This document shows positions 29,638 to 38,972 of a stretch of DNA of 60,908 nt, piece by piece (the stretch's first letter is position 1; every line of letters starts with the position of its first letter). Source of the DNA: an uncultured Alphaproteobacteria bacterium (lineage in GTDB: Bacteria > Pseudomonadota > Alphaproteobacteria > Rs-D84). The position numbers and the translations under genes are program-made. The stretch covers positions 1-60,908 of the forward strand of contig CAJGDG010000003.1 of NCBI GenBank assembly GCA_904502095.1, read 5' to 3'. The notes under the pieces are model-generated. The model worked only from the letters and a program-made list of their open reading frames with translations. It had not been told where the DNA came from and did no database searches.

Positions 29638-32412
29638 ATGCTGACACTTATTGACGGTAATTCTTTGCTTTTTCGCGCCTATTATGGGGTGCACAGCCGA
29701 CTGACACGCAATGACGGCACACCAACCGGTGCAGTATATGGTTTTATTAATATGATTCTGCCAATTTTGTCAAACGCCCAGAAAAACGACTCGATTGTGT
29801 GTGTGTTTGACGCATCGCGCATCACTTTTCGCCAGGATATTTATCCGCAATATAAAATGAACCGGTCTGAAACACCTGCTGACCTGATTGCCCAAGGCGA
29901 AATGATACGACGCGCCCTGCCCCAAATGGGTGTGCCAACGCTGTGTGTCCCAGGGGTCGAAGCAGACGATGTAATCGCAACACTGGCAAGACAAAACTGT
30001 TCAGACACAGACTCTACCCGCATTATCACCAGCGACAAAGACCTGATGCAGTTGGTAAACAATTGCACATTTTTATATGACACTATGAAACAGCGCGAAA
30101 TTCGCGAACCAGCAGTGCTGGAAAAATTTGGCGTAAAACCAAATCAGGTCATCGATGTACAATCGCTGATGGGCGATTCATCTGATAATGTGCCCGGGGT
30201 GCCTGGAATCGGCCCCAAAAAGGCCGCAGAATTAATAAATCAATTTGGCTCATTAGATGCGCTGTATGAAAATCTGGATAATGTTTCAAATGAACGCACA
30301 CGCAACCTGCTGCGCGACAATCGTGAAATGGCGTATGTATCAAAAAAATTGGTCACACTGAAAAACGATGTCGATTTGTCAGGGTTAAAAATATCACCTT
30401 TTGTATTTAATAAAAACGGCGCGTTGGAATTTGTAAAAACAGAACTGGAAAGCAAATCGCTGTTCGAAAAAATATCAAAATCATTTCCTGATGGGGACGA
30501 AAATTTACCGACGGCGGAACTGAACTTTCCGGGAAACGCATGCGAATTGCCTGCGGCAACACACACCCAGACATTACCCGAAAAACACCAACTACAATTC
30601 AAACACAAAACCATTAAAACTATATCTGAACTGGACGATTTTTTAAAAAACATCGATGGCGTTTTGGCAATCGACACTGAAACAACAGGCCTGAATCAAA
30701 TGACCGATAAAATGGTTGGAATGTCATTGGCCACATCAGCAAATTATGGTGTATATATCCCCGTCGGTCATACATCTGGGGGGGCAAATTTATTTGGCGA
30801 AACAGAACACGCACCAAATCAAATCAGCGTATCAGAACTGTATAAAAAACTGTGGCCTATATTAACAAACCCACAAATTATAAAAATAGGTCACAACTTA
30901 AAATACGATTTGCACATTATGGCAAATATGGGTTGGGACGCAGAAAAAATCGCCCCGATTGATGATACTATGTTGCTGTCATATATATTACACGGCACGC
31001 TACACGGACATGGGCTGGATGAACTGGCGTTAAAATATTTGGGACATGAAACGATAAAATTTGCATCGCTGTTTCCGGCTAAAACACGCAATAACGATAT
31101 GCATTTTGCAGAATTACCAATTGACGCCGCTGCACCATATGCCACCGAAGACGCATGTGTGTGTCGCGCGCTGTACGATTTGATGCGCCCTGAATTAAAC
31201 CAAGACGAACAATTGCGCAAATTGTACGAAACCTGCGATTTACCACTAATGCCAATATTATTCCAAATTGAACGCAATGGCGTATTGGCAGACCGCGCGC
31301 GCTTAAATCAACTGTCGGGGGTATTCCACGCACAATTACAAACACTGGGGGCTGAAATCTGGAAATTGGCAGGACACGAATTTAACATCGCCAGTCCAAA
31401 ACAACTGGGGGCCGTTTTATTTGATGAACTGGGGCTGACTGCGAATAAAAAGCGCTCAACAGACGCAGACGCATTAAACGATTTGATTGACGAACACCAA
31501 ATTATTGAAAAAATATTATCATGGCGCTCTGTTGCAAAGCTGGCAGGCACATACGCAGACGCGTTGCCACACCAAATCGCACCTGACGGCCGTATTCATA
31601 CAACATATTTGCAGACCAGTACAAATACAGGCCGCTTGTCCAGTCGCGATCCAAACCTGCAAAACATACCTGTAAAAACAGAACTGGGCGAAGAAATCAG
31701 AAAATGCTTTATCGCGTCCCCCGGCAATGTATTAATATCTGTCGACTATTCCCAGATTCAACTGCGCCTGCTGGCGGATATTGCAGACATAAAAACATTC
31801 AAAGATACTTTTAACAACGGTCACGACATCCACGAACAAACTGCACGCAAAATATTTAATATTCCCGCTGACACGCCGGTTCCAAAAGAAATGCGCCGCG
31901 CAGCAAAAACAGTAAATTTTTCAATCATATATGGCATATCATCCTTTGGGTTGGCGGCACAGCTGGGGATATCACGCGCAGACGCCCAACAAATTATAAA
32001 ATCTTATCTGGCAAGCCTGCCCGAAATTGGCGAATACATCGCAAAAACCAAAGAATTCGCCTTGCAAAACGCGTGCGTATACACCCCATGGGGACGGCGC
32101 ATCGAATTACCAGAAGCAAAAAATCCACGTATGCGCGCGTATGCGATGCGCGCTGCAATCAACGCCCCAATCCAAGGCTTCGAAGCAGATTTAATGCGCC
32201 GCGCAATGGTTGAAATACACAAAAATATCATTCAACCGAATCGCGACAAAATCTGTATGATTATGCAGGTTCACGATGAAATAGTATTTGAATGCAGTGT
32301 TTTTGATGCAGATATATTTGCCGCGCAAATAAAACACTCGATGGAACATATTGCGAACCTGTCTGTGCCATTAATCGCCGAATATACAATCGCCCAAAAG
32401 TGGGGAAAATAG
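29638..32412 (+). CDS. polA: DNA polymerase I
   Basis: A 924-aa repair and Okazaki-fragment polymerase. All three domains appear intact: a 5'-3' exonuclease (1-290) with acidic clusters and the helix-hairpin-helix GVPGIGPKKAAELI; a 3'-5' proofreading domain (about 325-520) with the DTETTGL motif and later acidic residues; and the family A polymerase (about 530-924) with the template-grip region SRDPNLQNIP, motif A VDYSQIQLR, O-helix RRAAKTVNFSIIYG and motif C QVHDEIVFE. AGGA lies about 10 nt from the ATG. It probably begins a transcript with acpS. Confidence 0.98.
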   Translation: MLTLIDGNSLLFRAYYGVHSRLTRNDGTPTGAVYGFINMILPILSNAQKNDSIVCVFDASRITFRQDIYPQYKMNRSETPADLIAQGEMIRRALPQMGVPTLCVPGVEADDVIATLARQNCSDTDSTRIITSDKDLMQLVNNCTFLYDTMKQREIREPAVLEKFGVKPNQVIDVQSLMGDSSDNVPGVPGIGPKKAAELINQFGSLDALYENLDNVSNERTRNLLRDNREMAYVSKKLVTLKNDVDLSGLKISPFVFNKNGALEFVKTELESKSLFEKISKSFPDGDENLPTAELNFPGNACELPAATHTQTLPEKHQLQFKHKTIKTISELDDFLKNIDGVLAIDTETTGLNQMTDKMVGMSLATSANYGVYIPVGHTSGGANLFGETEHAPNQISVSELYKKLWPILTNPQIIKIGHNLKYDLHIMANMGWDAEKIAPIDDTMLLSYILHGTLHGHGLDELALKYLGHETIKFASLFPAKTRNNDMHFAELPIDAAAPYATEDACVCRALYDLMRPELNQDEQLRKLYETCDLPLMPILFQIERNGVLADRARLNQLSGVFHAQLQTLGAEIWKLAGHEFNIASPKQLGAVLFDELGLTANKKRSTDADALNDLIDEHQIIEKILSWRSVAKLAGTYADALPHQIAPDGRIHTTYLQTSTNTGRLSSRDPNLQNIPVKTELGEEIRKCFIASPGNVLISVDYSQIQLRLLADIADIKTFKDTFNNGHDIHEQTARKIFNIPADTPVPKEMRRAAKTVNFSIIYGISSFGLAAQLGISRADAQQIIKSYLASLPEIGEYIAKTKEFALQNACVYTPWGRRIELPEAKNPRMRAYAMRAAINAPIQGFEADLMRRAMVEIHKNIIQPNRDKICMIMQVHDEIVFECSVFDADIFAAQIKHSMEHIANLSVPLIAEYTIAQKWGK

Positions 32413-32502
32413 CAGGTATCAACCACAAAAAAATAATGCTTGCACGAATCGGCAAAATGTTATTAGTATGCCATATCAACATACAGCACACAGGGGGAAA
32501 TC

Positions 32503-32880
32503 GTGATACTGGGGATCGGAATTGATTTGGTTGAATGCGGCCGCTTTTTGGACTGGTCTGCATTTAAAAAACAACGCATCTTTACAAAAAAAGAACTGGA
32601 ATACGCGGATAACGACAATGCAAATTCAGAAAAACATCTGGCTAATTTCTGGGCTGCCCGTGAAGCGTTCTTGAAAGCCATCGGCACAGGCTTTGGCGAA
32701 GACATTGCTTTTTCTGATGTCTCTGTCGTACATAACGACAATGGTCGCCCTGAATTATTAATCACAGGTGGCGCAAAAGCCGCATTAAAAACACTGGCGA
32801 CAGGCGATGTGAATATACACTTGTCAATTACAGATCAAAGTGATTATTGTGCAGCAATGGTTGTAATTGAAACAAAATAA
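32503..32880 (+). CDS. acpS: Holo-[acyl-carrier-protein] synthase
   Basis: A 125-aa phosphopantetheinyl transferase that moves 4'-phosphopantetheine from CoA to the Ser of ACP. Motifs: GIGIDLVE with Asp8 binding Mg, and FWAAREAFLKAIG with the catalytic Glu/Lys. GTG start with AGGGGG 6 nt upstream. It lies 90 nt after polA on the same strand, and a bidirectional terminator separates it from carD. Confidence 0.96.
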   Translation: MILGIGIDLVECGRFLDWSAFKKQRIFTKKELEYADNDNANSEKHLANFWAAREAFLKAIGTGFGEDIAFSDVSVVHNDNGRPELLITGGAKAALKTLATGDVNIHLSITDQSDYCAAMVVIETK

Positions 32881-32903
32881 AAATCCCCAAATTGGGGATT
32901 TTT
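32878..32903 (+). terminator. Bidirectional terminator between acpS and carD
   Basis: ATCCCC, AAATT, GGGGAT with A/T runs on both sides. Confidence 0.85.
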
Positions 32904-33465
32904 AATTGTCGTCGTCTTCGATATCTTCTTCATCAGATTCTTCAACCGCGTTTAAATCGATTTCTTTTGGTATGCCCAAAATATCTTCAATTTTATCAGA
33001 CGCCGCATCCAAATCGATTTTATGCAACACGGCAAATTCTTGGGCCATACGTTCCAAAGCACGCAGATACAATTGACGCGCAGAAAAAGTCATAGTATCC
33101 GCAGCACTGCGACGCTGTAAATCGCGTACAACCTCTGCCAACTTCATTGGGTCACCAGAATTGATGTTTTCTTCATACTGTGCGGCACGGCGCGCCCAAA
33201 TCATGCGCTTTGCCCCGGCTTTACCCTTGGCGGACGCAATCGCTTCGTCCATCTTTTTAACAGATGTCAACGGACGCAGTCCCGAAATTTCCGCGCGTTC
33301 CAAAGGCACACGCAAAGTCATATGATTGCGTTCAAAATCGATAACCAACAATTTTATCTTTTGGCCAGCAATTGTTTGTTCTTCGATACGCAACAGTTTA
33401 CCAACGCCCTGGGTTGGATAAACAACAAATTGTCCTGCTTTAAAATCTAATTTTTTACTTGGCAT
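32902..33465 (-). CDS. CarD-family transcription regulator
   Basis: A 187-aa protein. The N-terminal Tudor-like RNAP-interaction domain (about 8-65, VVYPTQGVGKLLRIEE) contacts the RNA polymerase beta subunit. The helical C-terminal domain (about 75-165) contacts DNA near the -10, with MIWARRAAQYEE in the expected Trp region. In other bacteria CarD stabilises open complexes at rRNA and many other promoters. An acidic tail (EESDEEDIEDDD) is added here. AAAGGG precedes the ATG. Confidence 0.92.
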   Translation of the reverse strand: MPSKKLDFKAGQFVVYPTQGVGKLLRIEEQTIAGQKIKLLVIDFERNHMTLRVPLERAEISGLRPLTSVKKMDEAIASAKGKAGAKRMIWARRAAQYEENINSGDPMKLAEVVRDLQRRSAADTMTFSARQLYLRALERMAQEFAVLHKIDLDAASDKIEDILGIPKEIDLNAVEESDEEDIEDDDN

Positions 33466-33509
33466 AATTCATACCCTTTTACGGTTGCCATTCTCTCAAA
33501 TTCCCACAT

Positions 33510-33537
33510 ATTATATCACAAAAAAACAAAAAAACAA
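33510..33537 (-). promoter_or_regulatory. Promoter of the carD gene
   Basis: TTGTTT at 33537-33532, a 16-nt spacer and TATAAT at 33515-33510 on the minus strand. Confidence 0.6.
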
Positions 33538-33548
33538 ATAAATGCCTC

Positions 33549-33574
33549 AAAAAAAATCCCCAAATTATGGGGAT
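33549..33574 (-). terminator. Terminator of the Cys-rich secreted protein gene
   Basis: ATCCCC, ATAATTT, GGGGAT, then eight T on the minus strand. Confidence 0.8.
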
Positions 33575-33577
33575 TTA

Positions 33578-34114
33578 TCATTTAAACGAAATCATCCTTC
33601 TGGAACCAGTTCTGCGAACACTGGATTCACGGGAAACTTCTTGGCTTTCTGTTTTGGTCAAACAAGACCACTTATCACCCTGCAAAACTGCAATTTTTCC
33701 ATCTTCGCAGTTGGGTTTTTCCAGGCGCCACGCAAAACAACTGCCCTTTTTAACAGATTCGTATGTTGCGTTATTGCCACCGCGTGTATACGCACCATAT
33801 TCGGGATTCCATTGACCCGGCACCTCGCCCGCGCACCATTTTCGTTCACCCCAACAAGTCACACAGTTCTTTTTTGCATCGCAAATTTCACTTGGGCCAC
33901 TGGTCGCACGATATCCGGAATTAGCCTTGTCCCCGCTGCCCATATAAGCGCCTGTTTCAAAATCCATACACCACAATTTCTGACATTCTGCGACAGGTAT
34001 TCCGTCAACCTTCTTTTGGCGCGGTTCAAACAGCACATAACCATCACCACATGCATGTGCGCCAGCATATGTCAAAACAGATAAAATTAATGCAAAATAA
34101 AATCTCTTTCCCAT
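33578..34114 (-). CDS. Small Cys-rich secreted protein
   Basis: A 178-aa protein with signal peptide MGKRFYFALILSVLTYAGAHA and eleven Cys in about 120 residues (for example CVTCWGERKWC), suggesting a disulfide-rich fold. It ends in a basic tail SVRRTGSRRMISFK. It is not recognised. No ribosome site is visible, and the promoter at 34122-34150 places +1 at the ATG, so the mRNA is leaderless. Confidence 0.8.
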   Translation of the reverse strand: MGKRFYFALILSVLTYAGAHACGDGYVLFEPRQKKVDGIPVAECQKLWCMDFETGAYMGSGDKANSGYRATSGPSEICDAKKNCVTCWGERKWCAGEVPGQWNPEYGAYTRGGNNATYESVKKGSCFAWRLEKPNCEDGKIAVLQGDKWSCLTKTESQEVSRESSVRRTGSRRMISFK

Positions 34115-34121
34115 GCCGTTA

Positions 34122-34150
34122 ATTATACCTTATTTTTAATGATTTGACAA
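34122..34150 (-). promoter_or_regulatory. Promoter for a leaderless mRNA
   Basis: TTGTCA at 34150-34145, a 17-nt spacer and TATAAT at 34127-34122; seven bases later is the ATG at 34114. Confidence 0.7.
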
Positions 34151-34167
34151 TACAAAAAATCCACAGA

Positions 34168-34596
34168 TTATTGTCCCAACCCCGCCGGACTGAAACGACC
34201 AATATTATTAAACAATTCTTCTATTGCGTTCAATTCGATTGCTGCAGGTATTTCCGTTTCACCTTCTGCAATTTTTATATCGGGCAAATCAGCATCATGC
34301 AAAACCTGGGTTTTTACAATACGATTGCCGCGCACCCACGCCAACAAAACGGTTTCGTCTGTAAAAGTCGGCGCCAATGGACCACGATAATTTTCATCCG
34401 CCCCAAAATAAATCCACACTTCGTCCCCATAAACAGTCTTGACCTGGGGCGTCCCAATTTCATCAATCAGCACCGAAGTCGTTTTAATGTTTGCAACCTT
34501 GTCTTCCAAATTTGACGGGAACACATACCCACGATGCTTTGTTTGAAAAGCACATGCAGACAGCACACAAACTGCCAACAACAATATTTTTTTCAT
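34168..34596 (-). CDS. BamE/SmpA-like outer-membrane lipoprotein
   Basis: A 142-aa lipoprotein with lipobox LSAC, Cys15 as the acylated residue. The core (about 35-110) contains IDEIGTPQVKTVYGDEVWIYF, matching the beta-rich SmpA/OmlA (BamE) fold that helps BamA insert barrels. The C-terminal 35 residues are extra. Its ATG overlaps the nifJ stop by one base (TAATG) with GGAGAAGGA ahead, so it is translationally coupled to an unrelated metabolic gene. Confidence 0.8.
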   Translation of the reverse strand: MKKILLLAVCVLSACAFQTKHRGYVFPSNLEDKVANIKTTSVLIDEIGTPQVKTVYGDEVWIYFGADENYRGPLAPTFTDETVLLAWVRGNRIVKTQVLHDADLPDIKIAEGETEIPAAIELNAIEELFNNIGRFSPAGLGQ

Positions 34597-37500
34597 TATC
34601 CTTCTCCATCTTCTTTTATTTTCGGCTTGTTCATCATTGCGAATTGAGCAATATGTCGTTTTAATTCGCTGCGATAAGCATTATTAGCCTTGGCCGCATC
34701 AACCAGTTTATTAAATTGAGGATTCGCAGCACGCGCAGCACCAAATCTGGATTCTGTTTTCAAAAATTCTTCCAACGGCGCAGGCGTATCGACATTAGAA
34801 TCCATAGTCAGTGGATTATGACCTTCATCAATCAAGCGCGGATCGAATCGGAACAACGGCCACGCCCCTGTCTGAACCATTTGTGTCTGGTGTTCTGGAC
34901 CATTTTGTAATGCAAAACCGTGCGCAATACATGGCGCATACGCCAATATAATAGATGGGCCGTTAAATGATGCCGCTTCACGGAAAGCACGAATCGCCTG
35001 GGGCTGATTTGCACCCAACGCAATCTGTGCAACATATGCACCCGACATCATCGCAATCATACCCAAATCTTTCTTAGCGTGTTCTTTACCGCCAATTGCG
35101 AACTTCATACTGGCACCAAACGGTGTAGATTTAGATTGCTGGCCACCGGTATTAGAATAACCTTCGGTATCCAAGACCAAGATATTTACATTTTCGCCAC
35201 TATGTAAAATATGATCAACGCCACCATAACCAATATCATACGCCCAACCGTCACCACCGATAATCCACACAGATTTGCTGACAATTTCACCGACCAATGT
35301 TTCTGCCAAACGCGCCCGTTCACCATCAATTGATGCCAACTGTTCACGCAGTGCAGTTTCTATTTCGCGCTGCTTTTCGACATTTGTTTCGTCAAACAAT
35401 TGCTCTACATCACGAATTCCCAACTCGAACAACAAAGCCTTTAAATTTTCGCGCTTTTGGTTCAAGGCCAAACGCATCCCCAGACCATATTCAGCATTAT
35501 CTTCAAACAACGAATTAGACCATGCAGGCCCACGCCCTGCCCCATCCTTGGTCCATGGGGTTGTTGGCAAATTCGCCCCATAAATAGACGAACAACCCGT
35601 TGCATTTGCAACAATCATTCTGTCACCAAACAAGTGCGACAACATTCTGATATATGGTGTTTCACCACACCCCGCACACGCACCTGGGAATTCAAAATAA
35701 TGCGGCAAAAGTTCAATGTGTTTTGGTATGTTCAGGTTCAGCTTGCCGCGTTCAATATTTGGAATTTTTTCAGCAGCATCAAATGCAGCCTGTTCAGACG
35801 CCATCACATCGGATGATGGTACCATAGATATCGCCCCAACAGGACAATGCTTTGCACAGATATTGCACCCAGTACAATCAGCAGCAGATACATTAACAGT
35901 AAAATACATATCCGGTCCCAATTCTGGCGTTTTCATTGGCACAACTGTCACGCCATTTTCACGCGCCTGTGCCGCTTGTTCTGCTGTCATTGCCTTGATA
36001 CGAATAACGGCATGCGGGCACAACATAGCGCACTTTCCACATTGTAAACACTTATTTATATCGATACTGGCCACAGTATTAGAAATAGCCCGCTTTTCAT
36101 ATTTAGATGTTCCAACAGGATATTGCCCACCACCAAATTCGCCATCAACACGGAATCTGGACACAGGAATCGAATCCCCACGCTGTGCCGCAATTTCACC
36201 CAATGTCCCTGCGATTTCCACAGGCGCATCAGCCGTCATTGCAGGAATAAAATCAGGCGCCAAATCAGATATCGAAGACGGCAATTTATAATGTGTCAGG
36301 AATTCTGCAGCCCTGTCCACAGCAGCCCAGTTTGCTTCAACAACATCCATACCTTTTTTCTTGTATGTCTTTTCAATTGCGGCCTTGGCGCTGTTGGCCG
36401 CTAATTCTGGGTTAATAACCTGGGTTAAATTAAAGAAATTCAACATAATAAATGTGTTGATACGATTGCCCAAGCCTAACTCTGCTGCACCGCGGTTTGC
36501 ATCCAAGAAATATACATTTGCACGCATACGAATTAAATGTTCCTGGGTATCGCGCGGTAAATTTGCAAACGCAACATCCGGTGCCACAGATGTATTAATC
36601 ATCACAGTACCACCTGCACGCAACCCACGGAACACATCAAATCTTTGTGCAATCATAAAGTTCGAAACACTGATAAAGTCAGCAACTTCGACCAAATATT
36701 GACTTTTAATTGGCGCGTCAGAAAAACGAATATGTGACGCAGTCAATCCCCCAGACTTTTTAGAATCATAAACAGCATATGACTGAGGATACAAATCGGA
36801 ATTTTCGCCGACAATCTTTACAATATTTTTAACCGCCCCAACTGTACCGTCACTGCCAATACCGTATAATACAGCCGTTTTAAAATTAGGATCTTCGACA
36901 GAAAACGCCATATCGGTTTTCAACGACAAACCACTTAAATCATCATCAATCCCGACCGTAAAATTATGGTGCATCGTTCCACGCATCAGATTTTCATACA
37001 CAGCCTTGACATCACGTGGTTTGAATTCCTTGGAACCCAATCCGTACCGACCACCATAAACTTCTATATCACCTCTAACAATTGATTTTACATCTTGATA
37101 TAATGGCTCACCAATACTGCCTGGTTCTTTTGTTCTGTCCAATACCGCAATGCGTTTAACAGTCTGCGGCAACGCGTCCCTGAACGCATCGACCGGGAAC
37201 GGGCGATACAAATGCACTTTCAGCAAACCCAGTCCAGATGGTAAATGCGGCAAAGTTTCTTCAATTGTGTCAACAGCACTGCCCATTGCCACAATAACAT
37301 TTTCTGCATTTTTATCACCAACATATTCAATCAGGCCATATTTTCGTCCAGTTAAATCTGCAAATTCATCCATACAACTCTGAACAATTTGTGGCACATT
37401 TTCGTACAACGGATTTGCCGCTTCACGCCCTTGGAAATAAACATCAGGGTTTTGTGCAGTACCACGAATTGTCGGTTTATCGGGGGTCATACCACGGGCA

Positions 37501-38105
37501 CGATTTTCACGCACCAACGCATCTGGGATCAGACTTTTTAATACATCATCTGGTATTCTGACTAATCTGGATTCTTCGTGACTGGTACGGAACCCATCAA
37601 AGAAATGCAAGAACGGAACACGGCTGCGAATAGTTGCCGCATGTGCAATTGCCGCCATATCATGCGCCTGTTGCACATTGTGCGAAGACAGCATTGCAAA
37701 ACCTGTTGAACGCACAGACATAACATCACTGTGGTCTCCAAAAATAGACAACGCATGCGTTGCCAATGCGCGCGCTGCAACATGCATAACGAACGGTGTT
37801 TGTTCACCTGCTATCTTATACATATTTGGAATCATCAATAACAATCCCTGAGATGCAGTAAAAGTTGTCGCCAAACTGCCCATCTGCAACGCGCCATGCA
37901 TTGCGCCTGCGGCACCCGCCTCGGATTGCATTTCAATTATTTGCGGTATTGCGCCCCAAATATTCTTTTTATGCTGGAACGACCATTCATCAGCTAATTC
38001 ACCCATTGTACTGCTGGGGGTAATTGGATAAATCGCAGCAAAATCAACACATCTGTACGCGACATCCGCCGCAGCCCAGTTTCCATCAACAATTAATTTA
38101 GACAT
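34596..38105 (-). CDS. nifJ: Pyruvate:ferredoxin (flavodoxin) oxidoreductase
   Basis: A 1169-aa single-chain enzyme that oxidises pyruvate with CoA to acetyl-CoA and CO2, reducing ferredoxin or flavodoxin. In order: pyrimidine-binding domain I (YPITPSSTMGELAD), transketolase-like and gamma domains, two 4Fe-4S ferredoxin motifs CLQCGKCAMLCP and CTGCNICAKHCP (about 685-760), then the TPP pyrophosphate-binding domain (GDGWAYDIG) with its own cluster Cys around ACAGCGE. Full length, all cluster cysteines present. It indicates anaerobic or low-oxygen pyruvate metabolism. Promoter at 38139-38167, AGGG 10 nt before the ATG; bamE-like is co-transcribed. Confidence 0.97.
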   Translation of the reverse strand: MSKLIVDGNWAAADVAYRCVDFAAIYPITPSSTMGELADEWSFQHKKNIWGAIPQIIEMQSEAGAAGAMHGALQMGSLATTFTASQGLLLMIPNMYKIAGEQTPFVMHVAARALATHALSIFGDHSDVMSVRSTGFAMLSSHNVQQAHDMAAIAHAATIRSRVPFLHFFDGFRTSHEESRLVRIPDDVLKSLIPDALVRENRARGMTPDKPTIRGTAQNPDVYFQGREAANPLYENVPQIVQSCMDEFADLTGRKYGLIEYVGDKNAENVIVAMGSAVDTIEETLPHLPSGLGLLKVHLYRPFPVDAFRDALPQTVKRIAVLDRTKEPGSIGEPLYQDVKSIVRGDIEVYGGRYGLGSKEFKPRDVKAVYENLMRGTMHHNFTVGIDDDLSGLSLKTDMAFSVEDPNFKTAVLYGIGSDGTVGAVKNIVKIVGENSDLYPQSYAVYDSKKSGGLTASHIRFSDAPIKSQYLVEVADFISVSNFMIAQRFDVFRGLRAGGTVMINTSVAPDVAFANLPRDTQEHLIRMRANVYFLDANRGAAELGLGNRINTFIMLNFFNLTQVINPELAANSAKAAIEKTYKKKGMDVVEANWAAVDRAAEFLTHYKLPSSISDLAPDFIPAMTADAPVEIAGTLGEIAAQRGDSIPVSRFRVDGEFGGGQYPVGTSKYEKRAISNTVASIDINKCLQCGKCAMLCPHAVIRIKAMTAEQAAQARENGVTVVPMKTPELGPDMYFTVNVSAADCTGCNICAKHCPVGAISMVPSSDVMASEQAAFDAAEKIPNIERGKLNLNIPKHIELLPHYFEFPGACAGCGETPYIRMLSHLFGDRMIVANATGCSSIYGANLPTTPWTKDGAGRGPAWSNSLFEDNAEYGLGMRLALNQKRENLKALLFELGIRDVEQLFDETNVEKQREIETALREQLASIDGERARLAETLVGEIVSKSVWIIGGDGWAYDIGYGGVDHILHSGENVNILVLDTEGYSNTGGQQSKSTPFGASMKFAIGGKEHAKKDLGMIAMMSGAYVAQIALGANQPQAIRAFREAASFNGPSIILAYAPCIAHGFALQNGPEHQTQMVQTGAWPLFRFDPRLIDEGHNPLTMDSNVDTPAPLEEFLKTESRFGAARAANPQFNKLVDAAKANNAYRSELKRHIAQFAMMNKPKIKEDGEG

Positions 38106-38138
38106 ATTCTTTTTTCCCTATATTAATTTATCGCATAA

Positions 38139-38167
38139 ATAATACTCCTAAATCCCATCCAAGGCAA
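38139..38167 (-). promoter_or_regulatory. Promoter of nifJ
   Basis: TTGCCT at 38167-38162, a 17-nt spacer and TATTAT at 38144-38139. Confidence 0.6.
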
Positions 38168-38189
38168 GATTTATAAATCATTTTTTATA

Positions 38190-38217
38190 TTGACAAATTA
38201 AACAATTCGTATACGAT
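38190..38217 (+). promoter_or_regulatory. Promoter of ClpP-like gene 1
   Basis: TTGACA at 38190-38195, a 16-nt spacer and TACGAT at 38212-38217. Confidence 0.6.
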
Positions 38218-38235
38218 ACAAAAAAAGAGGAAATC

Positions 38236-38874
38236 ATGGCGAACAACAATACATCAAATTATATTTCCGCAAACAAGGTTTTTATCTTAGACAAATTTTA
38301 TCCCGAAAAAACCAATGAAATGATTGGCGATTTAGCCGATATGGTTATGAAATTACCAGTTCAAACAAAATACACACAAAGCAACACATTGGTATCGCCA
38401 TACGACACATACGAACTTAAAAACCCCATCATAGATGTATACATTAATTCATCCGGCGGCGAACTGAATATTTTAAATTCAATTGCCGCATTGCTGAGCA
38501 CCGCAAAAAATCGTGGTGCAATTATTCGCACAACTGTTTTGTCCCGCGCATACAGCTGTGGCAGTTTGTTAGCCATCCAGGGCACACCGGGTTATCGCAT
38601 TATGTACGACAACGCGCAACATTTAGTTCATTTTGGCGCAATTGGGTTAACTGCAACAAAAGAATCTGAAATAGAAATAATAAAAAAAAGAATGGAAAAT
38701 TTTTCCGAAACAGTAAAAAAAACATATCGTGAAAATACGAATTTAACAGAAAAAGACCTGAAAAAATTAATGAGCAACGAACAGGGCTATCTAAGCGCAG
38801 ACCAATGCCTGGCGAAAAACCTGTGCGATTGGGTCATTGATTCAAACGGAAACTTTCGTGGTCACACGCGATAA
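38236..38874 (+). CDS. ClpP-like serine protease, copy 1
   Basis: A 212-aa member of the ClpP/crotonase-like fold. The presumed nucleophile Ser107 in AYSCGSLLAIQ and His132 in HLVHFG are where ClpP has them, and the glycine strand INSSGGE is present. In place of the third catalytic Asp (before FLSA in ClpP) there is NEQGYLSA, so the acid must come from a neighbouring Glu or be absent. Lys/Glu-rich helices fill the region after the His. No ClpX or ClpA gene is nearby. GAGGAAA precedes the ATG. It has its own promoter and terminator and a close paralogue downstream. It is not the housekeeping ClpP; the target is unknown. Confidence 0.78.
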   Translation: MANNNTSNYISANKVFILDKFYPEKTNEMIGDLADMVMKLPVQTKYTQSNTLVSPYDTYELKNPIIDVYINSSGGELNILNSIAALLSTAKNRGAIIRTTVLSRAYSCGSLLAIQGTPGYRIMYDNAQHLVHFGAIGLTATKESEIEIIKKRMENFSETVKKTYRENTNLTEKDLKKLMSNEQGYLSADQCLAKNLCDWVIDSNGNFRGHTR

Positions 38875-38899
38875 AAAAAGGGCAGCATGCCCTTTTTTA
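38873..38899 (+). terminator. Terminator between the two ClpP-like genes
   Basis: GGGC, AGCAT, GCCC with A- and T-runs. Confidence 0.75.
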
Positions 38900-38901
38900 T
38901 A

Positions 38902-38930
38902 TTGACAAAGCCCAAAATCTGTGCACAAAT
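38902..38930 (+). promoter_or_regulatory. Promoter of ClpP-like gene 2
   Basis: TTGACA at 38902-38907, a 17-nt spacer and ACAAAT at 38925-38930. Confidence 0.55.
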
Positions 38931-38972
38931 TTATTTATTAATAAAAACCCATCAAAACCAAGGGATGCAAAA

